Below are positions 1 through 12,868 of a stretch of 64,000 nucleotides of DNA, in pieces. The position numbers and the translations under genes were made by a program. Under the pieces are notes generated by a model, which saw only the letters and a list, made by a program, of their open reading frames with translations, was not told the DNA's origin and did no database searches. The stretch is from contig CAVQDQ010000002.1 of the NCBI GenBank assembly GCA_963711315.1, positions 62,001-126,000 on the forward strand. Direction: 5' to 3'. Numbering within the stretch: position 1 is the stretch's first letter; every line of letters starts with the position of its first letter. Source of the DNA: PALSA-612 sp963711315 (GTDB lineage Bacteria > Actinomycetota > Thermoleophilia > Gaiellales > Gaiellaceae).

Positions 1-30
1 CGCTCGGCAACATCAGTTCTCAATTGTTAG

Positions 31-168
31 CTATCTGTCAGGGTCTCTCACGAACGCAATGAAGAAGCCGCCCTCCCGTACCTGGTAGTGCGGGCGCTCG
101 CCGCAGCGGCGGTACATCGAGAAGCGGTCATTCGAGTCCTGGACTGAGCTCGCTGCGGTCGCCCGCAC
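31..168 (-). CDS. possible small hypothetical protein, 45 codons
   Basis: A reading frame from a GTG codon to a TAG near the window edge. The C-terminal part (MYRRCGERPHYQV followed by REGGFFIAFVRD) looks protein-like rather than random, but I recognise no family. It starts 13 nt after the stop of the dihydroorotate-dehydrogenase-like gene in the same direction, so it could be the last gene of that operon. There is no clear ribosome binding site and the start is a guess. Confidence 0.25.
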   Translation of the reverse strand: MRATAASSVQDSNDRFSMYRRCGERPHYQVREGGFFIAFVRDPDR

Positions 169-181
169 GCCGGCGGCTAGC

Positions 182-1188
182 TCACCAGGGGCCGTAGATG
201 CCGCTGTTGGCCTCCCGTAGCGCGCCGACGTAGCCCGCTCGCTCGTAGAGCGCCTCGTCAGTGCCGGGCGGCACGGCGAGCGTCCCGCGCAGCTCGTCGA
301 GGGCTGCGAATCCCTTGCGGGCCATCCAGTCCGCCAGACCGTCGAGCAGCACCGTTGCGTGCTCGGGGCCGTGGCGCAGCAGCGCCGAGGCGGTCATCAC
401 GACGTCGGCGCCGGCGAGGAGGTACTTGGCCACGTCGGCCGGGGTCTCGACGCCGGTCGTCGCCGCGAGCGACGCGCGCACCCGTCCGTACAGGAGCGCG
501 ATCCAGGTGCGCGGCAGCCGCGCCTCCGCCGGGTGGGAGAGGCCAACGTGAGGAACCACGGCGAGCGTGTCGGCGTCGATGTCGGGTTGCAGGAACCGGT
601 TGAACAGCACCAGGGCGTCCGCGCCCGCCTCGTCGAGGCGCAGCGCCATCTCACCGGTCGAGCTGAAGTAGGGGCTCAACTTGACCGCCACCGGCACGCT
701 GACCGCGCCCTTCACCCGCGTCAGAACGTCGATGTGCCGCTGCTCGACATCGCGGCCCGAGATGCGCGGGTCGCCGGGCAGGTAGTAGACGTTCAGCTCG
801 ACCGCGGCGGCGCCGGCGTCCTGCATGGCCCGGGCGTAGTCGGCCCAGCCGCCGGGCGTGACGCCGTTGAGGCTGCCGATCACCGGGATCTCGACGGCGG
901 CGGCGGCGCGCTCGAGCAGGCTCAGGTAGCGGCGCGGGCCGGCCTCATCTTCGGCGGCGGCCGGGAAGTAGGAGAGCGACTCGGCGAAGCTCTCGGTGCC
1001 GGCGTCGACCAGTCGTGCGTTCTGGTCCGCCTCCCGGTTCAGCTGCTCTTCGAAGAGCGAGTAGAGGACGACCGCGCCCACGCCGGCATCGGCGAGCCGC
1101 CGCACGCCGTCCACCGTCTGCGAGAGCGGGGATGCGGACGCGACGAGCGGGTTGCGCAGCGTGAGCCCCATGTAGCCGGTCGAAAGGT

Positions 1189-1192
<4 letters not shown>
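182..1192 (-). CDS. dihydroorotate dehydrogenase-like (PreA-type) flavoprotein
   Basis: A 336-residue TIM-barrel protein of the class 1 dihydroorotate dehydrogenase/PreA superfamily, FMN-binding and cytosolic. Seen: an N-terminal GLTLRNPLVASASPLS stretch, the barrel motifs IPVIGSLNG, VELNVYY and VPVAVKLSPYFS, and a late GADVVMTASALL phosphate-binding-like segment. The catalytic context differs from true PyrD, and the gene sits in a redox operon rather than with pyr genes, so pyrimidine synthesis is unlikely. Its ATG overlaps the stop of the upstream pyruvate:ferredoxin oxidoreductase gene (ATGA). The family commonly travels with NifJ-type enzymes; its substrate is not established. Confidence 0.88.
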
Positions 1193-4757
<3,565 letters not shown>

Positions 4758-4758
<1 letters not shown>

Positions 4759-6392
4759 CAGCGGCCGGGCTCCGGGATCATCTCGATCGCGTGCACCGGG
4801 CACTGCTCGAAGCAGGCCCCGCAGCCGGTACAGCGGTCGTAGTCGAACCGGTAGCGGTGCCCCTCGCCCAGCTTGATCACCGCGTCCTCGGGACAGGCGC
4901 CCAGACAGCCGTCGCACTCGAAGCAGTTGCCGCACGACAGGCACCGGCCCGCCTCGTACACCGCCTCCTGGGCCGAGAGGCCAGCGACGACCTCGCCGAA
5001 GTCGGAGACCCGCTCCTCGGGGGCGAGCTGGGGCTGCTCGCGACGGGCGTTGTCGCCGAAGTACCAGAGGTGCAGCTTCTCGAAGTCGGCGAGGTCATGT
5101 TTCGGGGCGGTGGTCGAGTCCCCGCCGCGCAGCCAGGCGTCGATGTTGCGGGCGGCCTTCTTGCCGTGGCCGACGCCGACGGTGACGGTCATCTCGCTCG
5201 GCACCATGTCCCCGCCCGCAAACAGGCCCGGGGAGCCGGTCTCCATCGAGGGAGCCACCTGCACGGTGCCGTCGCGCTCGAACTCCACACCCGGCACCCG
5301 GCGGAGGAAGGCGGTGTCGGACTCCTGGCCGAGCGCCAGGATCACCGTGTCGGCGGCGAGCGTCTCGAACCGGCCGGTCGGCTGCGGATAGCCGGACTCG
5401 TCGAGCTCCATCAGTTCGACCTGGAGCTCCGGGCCTTCGAAAGCCGTGATCGTCCGCAGCCAGTGGATCGTCACGCCCTCCTGCTCTGCGTCCTCGGCCT
5501 CCTCCTCGTGCGCCGGCATCTGCTCGCGGGTGCGGCGGTAGACGATGAGCGGCTCGGCCCCGATCCGGCGCGCGGTGCGGGCCGCGTCCATCGCCGTGTT
5601 GCCGCCCCCGTAGACGGCCACGCGGCGGCCGATCACGGGCCGCTCCCCGGAGGCGACGCTGCGCAGGAACGAGATCGCATCGATGATCCGGCCGGTATCC
5701 GGGGCGGGGATGTCGACGCGCTTCGACAGATGCGCCCCGACCGCGACGAAGACAGCGTCGAAGCGGCCCTCCTCCCGCTCGGCGACGAGGTCGTCGACGC
5801 GATGGTCGCGGTCCATCCGCACGCCCATCGCGGCGATCCGGCCGAGCTCGCCGCCCAGCACGTCGCGGGGCAGCCGGTAGGCCGGGATGCCGTAGCGCAT
5901 CATCCCGCCCGGCTCGCTACCAGCGTCGCGGATCTCGACCCCGTGGCCGAGTCGCGCCAGCTGGTACGCCGCCGACAGCCCGCTCGGCCCGGCGCCGATC
6001 ACCAACACGCGCTTGCCGCTGCGGGTCGGGGGCGGGTCGAATCGCCACCCCTGCTCGAGCGCGAGATCTCCGAGGAACCGCTCGACCGAGTGGATCGAGA
6101 CGGCACTGTCGAGGTCGGCGCGGTTGCAGACACTCTCGCACGGGTGGTAGCAGACCCGCCCATGGATCGCGGGGAACGGATTGTCCGCGACGAGCTCGCG
6201 CCACGCCTCCTCGTGCCGACCCGCCTTGGTATGCGACAGCCAGGCCTGGATGTTCTCGCCGGCCGGGCAGCCTGCGTTGCACGGCGGCAGCAGATCGACG
6301 TACAGGGGCCGGCGCTCCCGGACCGGGCCGGTGTGCGAGCGCCCGTGCACCAGGTCGGGCAGCGGTGTCACGTCCCACATCGGGTCGCTCAT
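4758..6392 (-). CDS. GltD-like NAD(P)/FAD oxidoreductase with Fe-S domains
   Basis: 544 residues related to the small subunit of glutamate synthase and to NfnB-type flavoproteins. Seen: N-terminal Cys motif (PPCNAGCPAGENIQAW), FAD-binding GAGPSGLSAAYQLA, NAD(P)-binding YGGGNTAMDAARTARRIGA, the ALGQESDTAFL and FAGGD closing motifs, and a C-terminal pair of 4Fe-4S clusters (CLSCGNCFECDGCLGACP, CTGCGACFEQCP). It is the first gene of the operon with PFOR and the PreA-like protein, so it probably moves electrons between ferredoxin/PFOR and NAD(P)H. Start ATG 6392 is chosen from family length; the open frame extends upstream without conservation. Confidence 0.88.
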
Positions 6393-6564
6393 GCCTGTCG
6401 CCGCGGTAGGGCAGCCATCGCCCCAGGCTAACCGGGCTCCGCGACCGTGGAAAGCGGATCTTCTACTGGTCTTGACTACGAAGATCCCCGCGGGCTCGAG
6501 CCGTCTCGACAAACGAGAAGAGAACGCAGGATTGAACACGCCGGCCCTGCACCGCGCGCTTCCT

Positions 6565-6606
6565 CCCACGAAAGTCGAACGCGTAAGCGACCTCGACTTT
6601 CGTGGG
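6565..6606. repeat. 14-bp perfect inverted repeat beside tRNA fragment
   Basis: CCCACGAAAGTCGA (6565-6578) is the exact reverse complement of 6593-6606, with a 14-nt loop. It lies directly 3' of the tRNA-Arg fragment on the minus strand. It could be the old tRNA terminator (but no T tract follows) or a recombination or insertion-sequence end. Confidence 0.75.
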
Positions 6607-6610
6607 CCGA

Positions 6611-6656
6611 TGCCCCCAGCATGAATCGAACATGCGCACGCGGTTTAGGAAACCGC
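6611..6656 (-). pseudogene. tRNA-Arg(CCT) 3' half, 5' half missing
   Basis: On the minus strand there is a complete anticodon arm (stem GCGGT/ACCGC, loop TTCCTAA, anticodon CCT), variable loop, T arm (GCATG TTCGATT CATGC), acceptor 3' strand TGGGGGC and discriminator A. The acceptor 5' strand and D arm are absent upstream. The missing half, ending in the same AGCGG, is found at 13177-13206 on the plus strand; joined, they form a canonical 72-nt tRNA. Confidence 0.85.
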
Positions 6657-6843
6657 TGAGCGGTTGCGGTCGCTGCCGCCGACCTAGCGCGTTCTCCTCT
6701 CCCTGCGCGCTGTCGCGTTTTGGTGGAAGTGCGACACGAGCGCGCTATCACCGAGCGCCGCCAAATCCACCTGTTCGACAGACAGCGGCCGGACGAGGCG
6801 GTGCGGGAGGCGATGGCGCTCTAGGCGGGCGTAGACTCAGGCC

Positions 6844-7377
6844 GTGAAGCGCGGCGTCCGTGCTTTCGTCGTGTTTGTCGCCATCAGCGTGGTGGTCGTC
6901 GCTGGGGGATGCGGGAGTACGAGGACGGTCACGAAGACCGTAACCGTCACCACCACGCCAAGCGCACCGCACGAGACCGTGCTGTACGGCCACATCAAGT
7001 CGCTGACGAGCAAGGGCAGCCGCTTCGAGTTGCGCTTCGATCCTGCGTGGCTGCTCACAGGGACGGCGGCGGAGCGTGCCGCTGTTGAGGACGGCGTTCT
7101 TCAGCCAGGTCAGCCGGTTCCGAACGACAGCTACGTGGTCGAGGCGGGTCACCGCTTGTTGACGTTCGTGGTTCTGCCAACCGCGCAGGTCACAGTTCTC
7201 AGCAAGGGACTCCGCCCGACGGCGATCCCGGTCTCGGAGCTTGCGCAGATCGTCAAGGGCAAGAACCCGCGGCACCGCTCGCTGTTCGATCCCACGAACC
7301 ACTCGGGCTTCTGGATTCGGATCGGCAACAAGTACCCAAACCCCGCCATCTCACTCGACCAGCAATACCATCCCTAG
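6844..7377 (+). CDS. hypothetical lipoprotein
   Basis: 177 residues starting at GTG. A signal peptide (MKRGVRAFVVFVAISVVVV) leads to a lipobox AGGC at about residue 23, so the mature protein should be lipid-anchored on the outer face of the membrane. A Thr-rich linker (TRTVTKTVTVTTT) follows. The rest is a compact domain with no motif I recognise. It is a single gene with no clear operon partner. Confidence 0.7.
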   Translation: MKRGVRAFVVFVAISVVVVAGGCGSTRTVTKTVTVTTTPSAPHETVLYGHIKSLTSKGSRFELRFDPAWLLTGTAAERAAVEDGVLQPGQPVPNDSYVVEAGHRLLTFVVLPTAQVTVLSKGLRPTAIPVSELAQIVKGKNPRHRSLFDPTNHSGFWIRIGNKYPNPAISLDQQYHP

Positions 7378-7413
7378 GCCAAGGCCAGGCGGCTTGCGAT
7401 AGGCGCAATATAT

Positions 7414-7614
7414 GGTCACCGTTTCAGGAGGAAGCGCGACCAGAGCATCCCTGAATACGAGTTAGGAACCTGGTCCGTGTTGAAGTATGGGTATGGGTTG
7501 GCTTCGCTTCGGGTTCGCGGTCTTGAGCGTGTTGCGCTTCATGCTGATCTCGTGATGCTGGCTCGGCTCAGTCAGGCGCTTGCCCGAGCGCGAGCCGTGC
7601 CGCTCGCGGCGTAG
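7414..7614 (+). pseudogene. transposase C-terminal remnant
   Basis: An open frame without a proper start encodes about 66 residues including EYELGTWSVLKYGYG, LASLRVRGLERVALHADL and ARLSQALARARAVPLAA before TAG. This matches my memory of the C-termini of DDE transposases in actinobacterial insertion sequences (IS1182/IS4-like). The N-terminal catalytic part is missing, so it is a dead fragment. It marks past IS activity beside the tRNA fragment. Confidence 0.6.
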
Positions 7615-7679
7615 TCACTGCACTTCCCTTGGCGATCCCGAATACGATCCGCCCGACCCCGAGCATGGAGGATCGCATC

Positions 7680-7958
7680 ATGAGCATCGTTGCCCGCTTC
7701 AACCCCACAAACCTGACGACAGAGAAGTACAACGAAAGCGTCCGGCGGCTCGAGGAAGCTGGAACGTGGCCTCCGGACGGCCTCGAGTCCCACGTTTTCT
7801 TCGGGTCAGAAGGAAACTTGCGCGTCAGTGAGATCTGGGACTCGCGGGAGCAGATGGACGCGTTCGGTGAGCGGTTGATGCCCATACTGGCCGACGTCGG
7901 AATCGAGTTCTCCGGCGCCCCAGAGATCTTCGAGGTCCACAACATCATCAAACGCTAG
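7680..7958 (+). CDS. small ABM-like dimeric alpha/beta-barrel protein
   Basis: 92 residues beginning MSIVARFNPTNLTTEKYNES. The pattern of a short strand, a helix with YNESVRRLEEAG, and later SEIWDSREQMDAFGERLMP resembles antibiotic-biosynthesis-monooxygenase (ABM)/dimeric ferredoxin-like fold proteins. Start 7680 is preferred because GGAGG lies 8 nt upstream; longer in-frame starts have no such site. The substrate is unknown. Confidence 0.65.
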   Translation: MSIVARFNPTNLTTEKYNESVRRLEEAGTWPPDGLESHVFFGSEGNLRVSEIWDSREQMDAFGERLMPILADVGIEFSGAPEIFEVHNIIKR

Positions 7959-8042
7959 ACGGGGCGAGTTTCGCCAATCGTTTCGCAAGGCAACGGGTAG
8001 TGCGCTGGCCGTTTCCCCGTCGCCGGAACCTCCTACGACTCG

Positions 8043-8222
8043 GTGATCGCTACCCCGAGAGTTTCCAAGCGTAAAGCCGCGTGTATCCGGCCGCCTCGCA
8101 TCGGGGCCGTTGTTGGCGCAATTACCGCGGCTCGCGAACTCGCCGAGGGGCCGATGGGAGCCCGCGACATCCACTTCGCTGCCGAAGAGCTCCTCGGCGA
8201 CCGGATCCGTTGTCATCGGTGA
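8043..8222 (+). CDS. possible small protein or gene fragment, 59 codons
   Basis: A short frame from GTG encodes a protein-like tail: IGAVVGAITAARELAEG, then PMGARDIHFAAEELLGDRI. The helix-turn-helix-like spacing hints at a small winged-helix domain, but this is weak. It may be the C-terminal fragment of a larger lost gene. It lies upstream of the Erm gene in the same direction. Confidence 0.3.
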   Translation: MIATPRVSKRKAACIRPPRIGAVVGAITAARELAEGPMGARDIHFAAEELLGDRIRCHR

Positions 8223-8355
8223 AGGGGACGCTGGCCAGCCATGCGTCGGGCGCTCGTCCTCGCTTCAGCCGCGTTGGGCCCGGGGCAGTATCGGATGCTG
8301 GACGGCTAAACGACGAAGCCCTAGAATCGTAACGCGATGACGATGGTGATCTTCC

Positions 8356-9150
8356 GTGGCCGTCCGGCGACAACCCGCGAGGGGTGCGCCCGGCCAGCAC
8401 TTCATACGAAGTAAGCGGCTCGCAGCCGACCTCGTCGCCGAGGCCAAGGTCGCACGCGGCAAGCTCGTTGTCGAGATCGGCGGAGGCAGGGGCGTCCTCA
8501 CGCAGGCGCTCGTCCAAACCGGAGCACACGTCGTCGTCGTCGAGCTCGATCCGGCCCTGGCAGCCGAGCTCAGTACTCGCTACAGCAGGGTCGAGACAGT
8601 GGAGATCGTCCAAGGCGATGCCAGCGAGCACAAGTGGCCTGGGGAACCATTCACCGTTGTCGCAAACCTCCCGTTCGCCCGGAGCGGAGCAATCCTCGCT
8701 CGCCTGCTCCGTGACCCCCGCGTTCCGTTACGGAGCGCACACGTCATCGTGCAGTGGCAGTTCGCCGCCAAGCATGCAGCGGTCTGGCCCGCGACCCTTC
8801 GTTCGACGTACTGGCGCGCCTGGTACGACATCTCGATCAACCGTCACCTTGCCCGCACGGCGTTCGCGCCCACGCCCAGCGTCGACGCCGCCGTTCTCTG
8901 TTTCAACCGTCTCGGCACGCCACGGGTGTCTGCTGACTTGTACGAGGCGTACTGGCGGCTCCTTACAGCTGCGTTCTCCTCGCGGCAGCCGATCCGGCGT
9001 GCCCTTCAGCCTACGCTTGCGCCATTGCAGATCAAGAGGCTTGCGCCCACTCTCGGCTTGAATCCAGAGGCACATGCGTCCCAGCTCGACGCCGCGCAAT
9101 GGGCACGGCTGTTCTCATGCGCCCGCGGGGCACACCACGGCCGAGGATGA
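8356..9150 (+). CDS. erm: Erm-family 23S rRNA (adenine-N6) methyltransferase
   Basis: 264 residues of the RsmA/Erm family of SAM-dependent rRNA adenine methylases. Motifs in order: PGQHFIRSKRLAADLV (N-terminal), SAM motif I EIGGGRGVLTQAL, motif II VVELDP, motif III GDASE, and catalytic motif IV ANLPF, where Phe is typical of Erm and Tyr of RsmA. A C-terminal helical lobe follows. Known Erm enzymes dimethylate A2058 and give macrolide-lincosamide-streptogramin B resistance; whether this one does is inference. Start GTG 8356 begins just before the conserved N-terminus. It lies near a transposase remnant. Confidence 0.88.
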   Translation: MAVRRQPARGAPGQHFIRSKRLAADLVAEAKVARGKLVVEIGGGRGVLTQALVQTGAHVVVVELDPALAAELSTRYSRVETVEIVQGDASEHKWPGEPFTVVANLPFARSGAILARLLRDPRVPLRSAHVIVQWQFAAKHAAVWPATLRSTYWRAWYDISINRHLARTAFAPTPSVDAAVLCFNRLGTPRVSADLYEAYWRLLTAAFSSRQPIRRALQPTLAPLQIKRLAPTLGLNPEAHASQLDAAQWARLFSCARGAHHGRG

Positions 9151-9230
9151 CGCGGCCAAGCATGAGATGTCCTCCCGTCGGTTAGGTGCGGGCCACTGCA
9201 TTGCGCCCGCCTGGACGTGTAGCGATGCCG

Positions 9231-9260
9231 GGGGCTCGGCGCCAAGGGGCGCCGAGCCCC
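9231..9260. terminator. 13-bp hairpin between convergent genes
   Basis: GGGGCTCGGCGCC (9231-9243) pairs perfectly with 9248-9260 around a 4-nt loop. It sits between the ends of the plus-strand erm gene and the minus-strand PHP gene, a typical place for a bidirectional terminator. There is no T tract on either side. Confidence 0.6.
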
Positions 9261-9332
9261 ACGTCGGCTCCGAAGGCTGGGGCTCGCCGACAGGGACGCG
9301 ACCTGCGCCGTTCCGCGCCCGCCCCTCACGGG

Positions 9333-10068
9333 CTAGCCGTAGCCGAGTTGCAGGGCGCGGCCGTCGAACAACGGGTCGGCTACGTCGGCGCCGAGTCGTT
9401 CGGCGATCGCCTCGCGGGCGACGTCGAGCACCGGCAGCCGCCCGGCCCCATGGGCGTCGGACGCAACGAGCGAGACCGTGCCCTCGCCGAGGAGCCACCA
9501 CGCGATGCGCTCGGCCGTCTGGCCGTGATCTCCCAGCACCGACGGCCCGTTCAGGCACAGCGGCCACCCACGCGCGGCGAACCGAACGGCGGACGCGGGG
9601 TCGGCGGCAACTGCGGGACACCGCTCCGGATGGGCGAGCACCGGGACGAGCCCTTCCGCGTCGATTCGCTCGCACGCCGCCCAGGTGAGCCCGACCGCGT
9701 CGTCGACGTCGAGCCACCACCCCGGGAACTCGACCAGGACGGCGGACGTCCCGTCCAGCCGAAGCCCGTCGAGAGCGCCCTGCAACGCCTCGGTCGGGTA
9801 CACCTCGCGCCCGCGGCGGAGATCGAGCCCCATCCGCTCGGCAGTTGGCTGCATCGCCGCGAATGCTTCCTCGTAGCGCTGCTCGCGCTCCGGCGTCCAG
9901 GGAAACGAGTCCAACGGCTCGTGCATGTGCGGCGTCGCGAACAGCACACGCGTCCCCGCGTTGGCGGCGGCGCGGCAGAGCTCGAGCCCCTCCTCGACCG
10001 ATACCGCACCGTCATCGCCCGACGGCACAAACATGGGAGTGCACGTCGACGAAGCGGGGCGCGATCAC
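9333..10068 (-). CDS. PHP-domain CpsB/YwqE-like tyrosine phosphatase (frameshifted)
   Basis: A polymerase-and-histidinol-phosphatase (PHP) family protein like the Mn-dependent tyrosine phosphatases CpsB/YwqE. Seen: the N-terminal VDVHSH metal motif (in one frame), VPSGDDGAVSVEEGLELC, FATPHMHE, VLAHPERCPAV and LVASDAHGAG with its metal-binding Asp-His. One extra T near 10030 (GTTTGTG instead of GTTGTG) separates the first residues from the rest, so the gene is broken as given, probably by a sequencing indel. The start near 10068 is approximate. Family members regulate exopolysaccharide synthesis. Confidence 0.75.
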
Positions 10069-10506
10069 CTCCCAACACTGCCGGAGCGAGCGCCCCGGCG
10101 GCGCAGGTAAGCGTCGTGTTCCTACTCCTCACAGCGGGCGGTTCGCGCGAGCCGACGCGAGCTGCCGCACCGCCTGGCGTCGGGCCGAGCAAGACGTCGC
10201 TGCGGGAGGTCGCGCAGAGCTCCGTCGACGCGGTTGCCCGACATCGATGCCCTCCACCCCCCCGCACAGATGCCGCGGGGGAAGGGGGCACACCCGCGCA
10301 GCCGAGCGCGGCCTGTGGCGTGAGCTGAACCACCCTCGCTGAGCCGCGCTGAGCGGAATCCTTGACGGGCGAGAGATGTCCGCGGAACGAGGTTAGAGGC
10401 CCCGTTGGTGTCCGGATGAGGTACGAGAATCGTCCCGGTGCAGGGGGCAGGCGACCAGCGGCGAGGGCATGGGAGCGAGGCCGGGAGCCCGGCGGCGCGC
10501 GGCCGG
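10069..10506. other. intergenic region without recognised gene
   Basis: About 440 bp between the divergent PHP and glycosyltransferase genes. Open frames here are antisense or GC-driven and show no family motif. It presumably holds the two promoters, but I cannot place them. Confidence 0.5.
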
Positions 10507-11887
10507 GTGGTATCGGCGCTGTTCTTCTTCCCCCGCGGTGGCTCGGCGCAGGTCGCGCGGGCGTTCGCCCGGGCGCTTCCTGCCGTGGGCTGGCAGACGA
10601 CGCTCGCCGCCGGCTCGCTCGGGCAGCCGGGAGAGGAGACGAACGCCGGGAGCTTCTTCAGAGGCCTCGAGGTGCACCCGGTCGATTACACGCCCGCGCT
10701 CGAGCTTCCCGATCCGCTCGCCGCTCCGCTTCCCTTCCAGCCCGTCCTACGAGGATCGGCCGGGCGCACCCGACCGCATCTTCGCGACTGTCGACGACGC
10801 CGCCTACGAGCGGCTGGTCGCTTGTTGGAGCGACGCGCTCGTGCGCGCCGCTGCCGGCGAGGCCGACCTCCTCCATCTTCACCATCTGACGCCGGCGAAC
10901 GAGGCGGCGATCCGCTGCTTCCCCTCGCTGCCGATCATCGGCCAGCTGCACGGGACCGAGCTCGCCTTCCTGCGCACGGTCGAGGCCGGGCCGCCAGCGG
11001 GTTGGCGCTACGCCGCCCGGTGGGCGGAGCGGATGCGCGGCTGGGCTCAGCAGTGCGAGCTCGTGATCGTGCCGCCGGAGGCCGAGGCGGAGGCGGCGCT
11101 GCTGCTCGGCCTCGAGCGCGGAAGGCTGCGCAGCCTGCCGGCTGGCGTCGATCTCGTCCGCTTCACACGCCGGCCGCTCGCCCAGACAGACCGCTTCGCC
11201 TTCTGGCGGCGCTGGCTCGTCGATGAGCCGCGCGGCTGGGACTTGAGCGGCCGCCCGGGAAGCGTCGCCTACGACGAGCAGGACCTCGCCCCCTTCCAGA
11301 CTGGAGCGCCCGTCTTGCTTTACGTCGGCCGCTTCACGGCCGTGAAGCGGCTTTCGCTCCTGATCGCCGCGCACGCCCGCGCGAACGAGCGGCTCGGCAC
11401 GCCCGCGCCACTCGTGCTGGTCGGCGGCCACCCCGGCGAGTGGGAAGGGGAGCACCCGCTCGCCGCGGCAGCGCGCCTCGCGAACCACCACGTGTTCCTC
11501 GCCGGCTGGCGAGCGCACGAGCTGCTCCCGCAAGCCTTGAACGCGGCCGATCTGCTCGTCCTCCCCTCCGTCGGTGAGGCGTTCGGCCTCGTGCTCGTCG
11601 AGGCGTTCGCCTGCGGGCTGCCGGTCGTGGCCTGTGCGGCGCACGGACCAGCGGCGATCGTCGCCGACGGCAAGACCGGCTGGCTCGTCCCGCCCGACGG
11701 CGTAGACGCGCTCACCGACGCGCTCCTCGCGGCCGCAAGCGATCACGAGGAACGTCGCGCCCGCGGCGAGCGCGCCTACGCCGAGAGCCGCCGCTACGGT
11801 TGGCCGACGATCGCCCGGGTCCTGGCGTCACTGTACGAGGAGCTGCTCGTGCCCACGCAGGAGCGTGCAGGCCGCGCTGGGGGCTAA
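10507..11887 (+). CDS. GT4-family glycosyltransferase (one frameshift)
   Basis: About 460 residues of the GT-B fold, family 4. The N-terminal domain is read in one frame (VVSALFFFPRGGSAQVARAF, ALPAVGWQTTLAAGSLG) and the rest in another (ADLLHLHHLTPANEAA, then VLLYVGRFTAVKRLSLLI). A single-base indel near 10745 joins PLPFQP to SYEDRPGAPD. The C-terminal donor-binding motif is clear: LPSVGEAFGLVLVEAFACG with the EX7E pair. It probably transfers a sugar from a nucleotide-sugar onto a cell-envelope or small-molecule acceptor. Start GTG 10507 precedes the first conserved strand. Confidence 0.85.
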
Positions 11888-11924
11888 GCGGCCACGGCGG
11901 GCGTCAGGCATCGCTCAAGAGATA

Positions 11925-12010
11925 GTACGGATGTGACGATGGCAGACATGTAGTGTAATGTGAATTTTATTGTGTGTACAAACCATTCATAGTGTGATAG
12001 CGTCAATTTC
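11925..12010 (+). promoter_or_regulatory. AT-rich promoter region of toxin-antitoxin pair
   Basis: A markedly AT-rich stretch, unlike its surroundings, immediately precedes the AbrB-type antitoxin gene. It probably carries the promoter and autoregulatory site. I cannot assign hexamers with confidence. Confidence 0.45.
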
Positions 12011-12241
12011 ATGAGACGTCTGAAAGTGACCAAGGGCGGCCAGATCTCGCTCCCGGCCGATGTTCGCCACCGCTGGGGTACGCGTCACGTCGGGGTCCAA
12101 GATCGCGGCGACCACGTCGTAGTCACACCAATGCCCGATGATCCGATCGCGGCTGCCCGTGGCGCTTTGAGGGGCCGGGTAACTGGCGATCTGCGAGCGA
12201 CGGCTCGCGCAGATGAGGCGGCAGCTGAAGCTCGCCGTTGA
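12011..12241 (+). CDS. AbrB/MazE-type antitoxin
   Basis: 76 residues with a swapped-hairpin AbrB N-terminal domain (MRRLKVTKGGQISLPADVRH) that should bind its own promoter DNA. The charged Ala/Arg-rich C-terminus should bind the toxin. Its TGA stop overlaps the TTG start of the PIN toxin by 4 nt, the normal arrangement of a VapBC-type pair. The composition of the upstream region suggests horizontal acquisition. Confidence 0.85.
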   Translation: MRRLKVTKGGQISLPADVRHRWGTRHVGVQDRGDHVVVTPMPDDPIAAARGALRGRVTGDLRATARADEAAAEARR

Positions 12242-12672
12242 GGTTCATCGATGCGTATGGGCTCGTCGCGCTGGTAGCGGATGAACCTGCGGCCGCCGAG
12301 GTAGAGAAGTTGCTCCGAGAAGGAGACTGCCTGGTGGTGGCGATCAATCTCGCTGAAGCCGTTGATGTGTGCCAACGGGCGCACGGCCTGCCTGCCGCAG
12401 ACATTCGAAGCGCTCTCGAGCCGCTTCTATTGTCGAATGCACTCGCGCTGGCGGTCTCGGATGAAACCGAAGCGTGGTTGGCGGCAGAGTTGCGAGCCAA
12501 GCACTACCACCGAAAGCAGTGTCCCGTATCAATGGCTGACTGCTTCCTGCTTGCGCACGCGATTGCGGCCAACGACGACTTGGCCACGTCCGACCCCGAT
12601 GTCGCCGTCATCGCGCGAGCCGAGGGCGTACAGGTGATTCCACTTCCAGACCGTTCTGGCGCTCGCCCGTGA
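12238..12672 (+). CDS. PIN-domain toxin (VapC-like RNase)
   Basis: 144 residues. The PIN acidic residues are visible: MRFIDAYGLVAL (first Asp), the NLAEAVDVCQR region (Glu), and SMADCFLLAHAIA followed by DDLATSDPDV (C-terminal Asp residues). VapC-type toxins are Mg-dependent ribonucleases, often cutting tRNA. The start is TTG overlapping the antitoxin stop. Substrate specificity cannot be read from sequence; tRNA is a family-based guess. Confidence 0.85.
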   Translation: MRFIDAYGLVALVADEPAAAEVEKLLREGDCLVVAINLAEAVDVCQRAHGLPAADIRSALEPLLLSNALALAVSDETEAWLAAELRAKHYHRKQCPVSMADCFLLAHAIAANDDLATSDPDVAVIARAEGVQVIPLPDRSGARP

Positions 12673-12772
12673 AGACCTCGGCAGTTGTCCAAGCTGACCC
12701 ACTGCCGCCGACCGCCGATCCTCGAGAGCGCTCGGGTCAACCGCTCCAAGCCGGCTAGTAGCCTCTTATCTG

Positions 12773-12858
12773 TCCATCAAGAGCGGGCGAGGGACCGGGC
12801 CCTGTGACCCCGCAGCAACCGGCGCGATTGCGCGCGGTGCTAATACCGGTTCGATGGA
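12773..12858 (+). promoter_or_regulatory. SAM-I (S-box) riboswitch
   Basis: The SAM-I signature blocks occur in order: ATCAAGAG, GAGGGACCGGGCCCTGTGA, GCAACC, and GGTGCTAATACC. P1 closes as TCCATC (12773-12778) with GATGGA (12853-12858), P2 as GCGGG with CCCGC, and P3 as GCGCG with CGCGC. The 3' strand of P1 overlaps the Shine-Dalgarno GGAGGTGA at 12856-12863. SAM binding should therefore hide the ribosome binding site, giving translational OFF control. No methionine or SAM gene follows. Confidence 0.93.
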
Positions 12859-12868
12859 GGTGATCGAT

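Larger units (their letters stand above)
6393..6843. other. intergenic region with tRNA remnant and inverted repeat
   Basis: About 450 bp between the divergent redox operon and a lipoprotein gene. It holds a long perfect inverted repeat and the 3' half of a tRNA-Arg (both listed separately). I see no convincing protein gene. Confidence 0.6.

Noticed and set aside
9185..9215. GCCACTG motif suggesting a cobalamin riboswitch
   Set aside because: The B12-box and other conserved helices are absent, and the nearby genes are convergent with no B12-related function.
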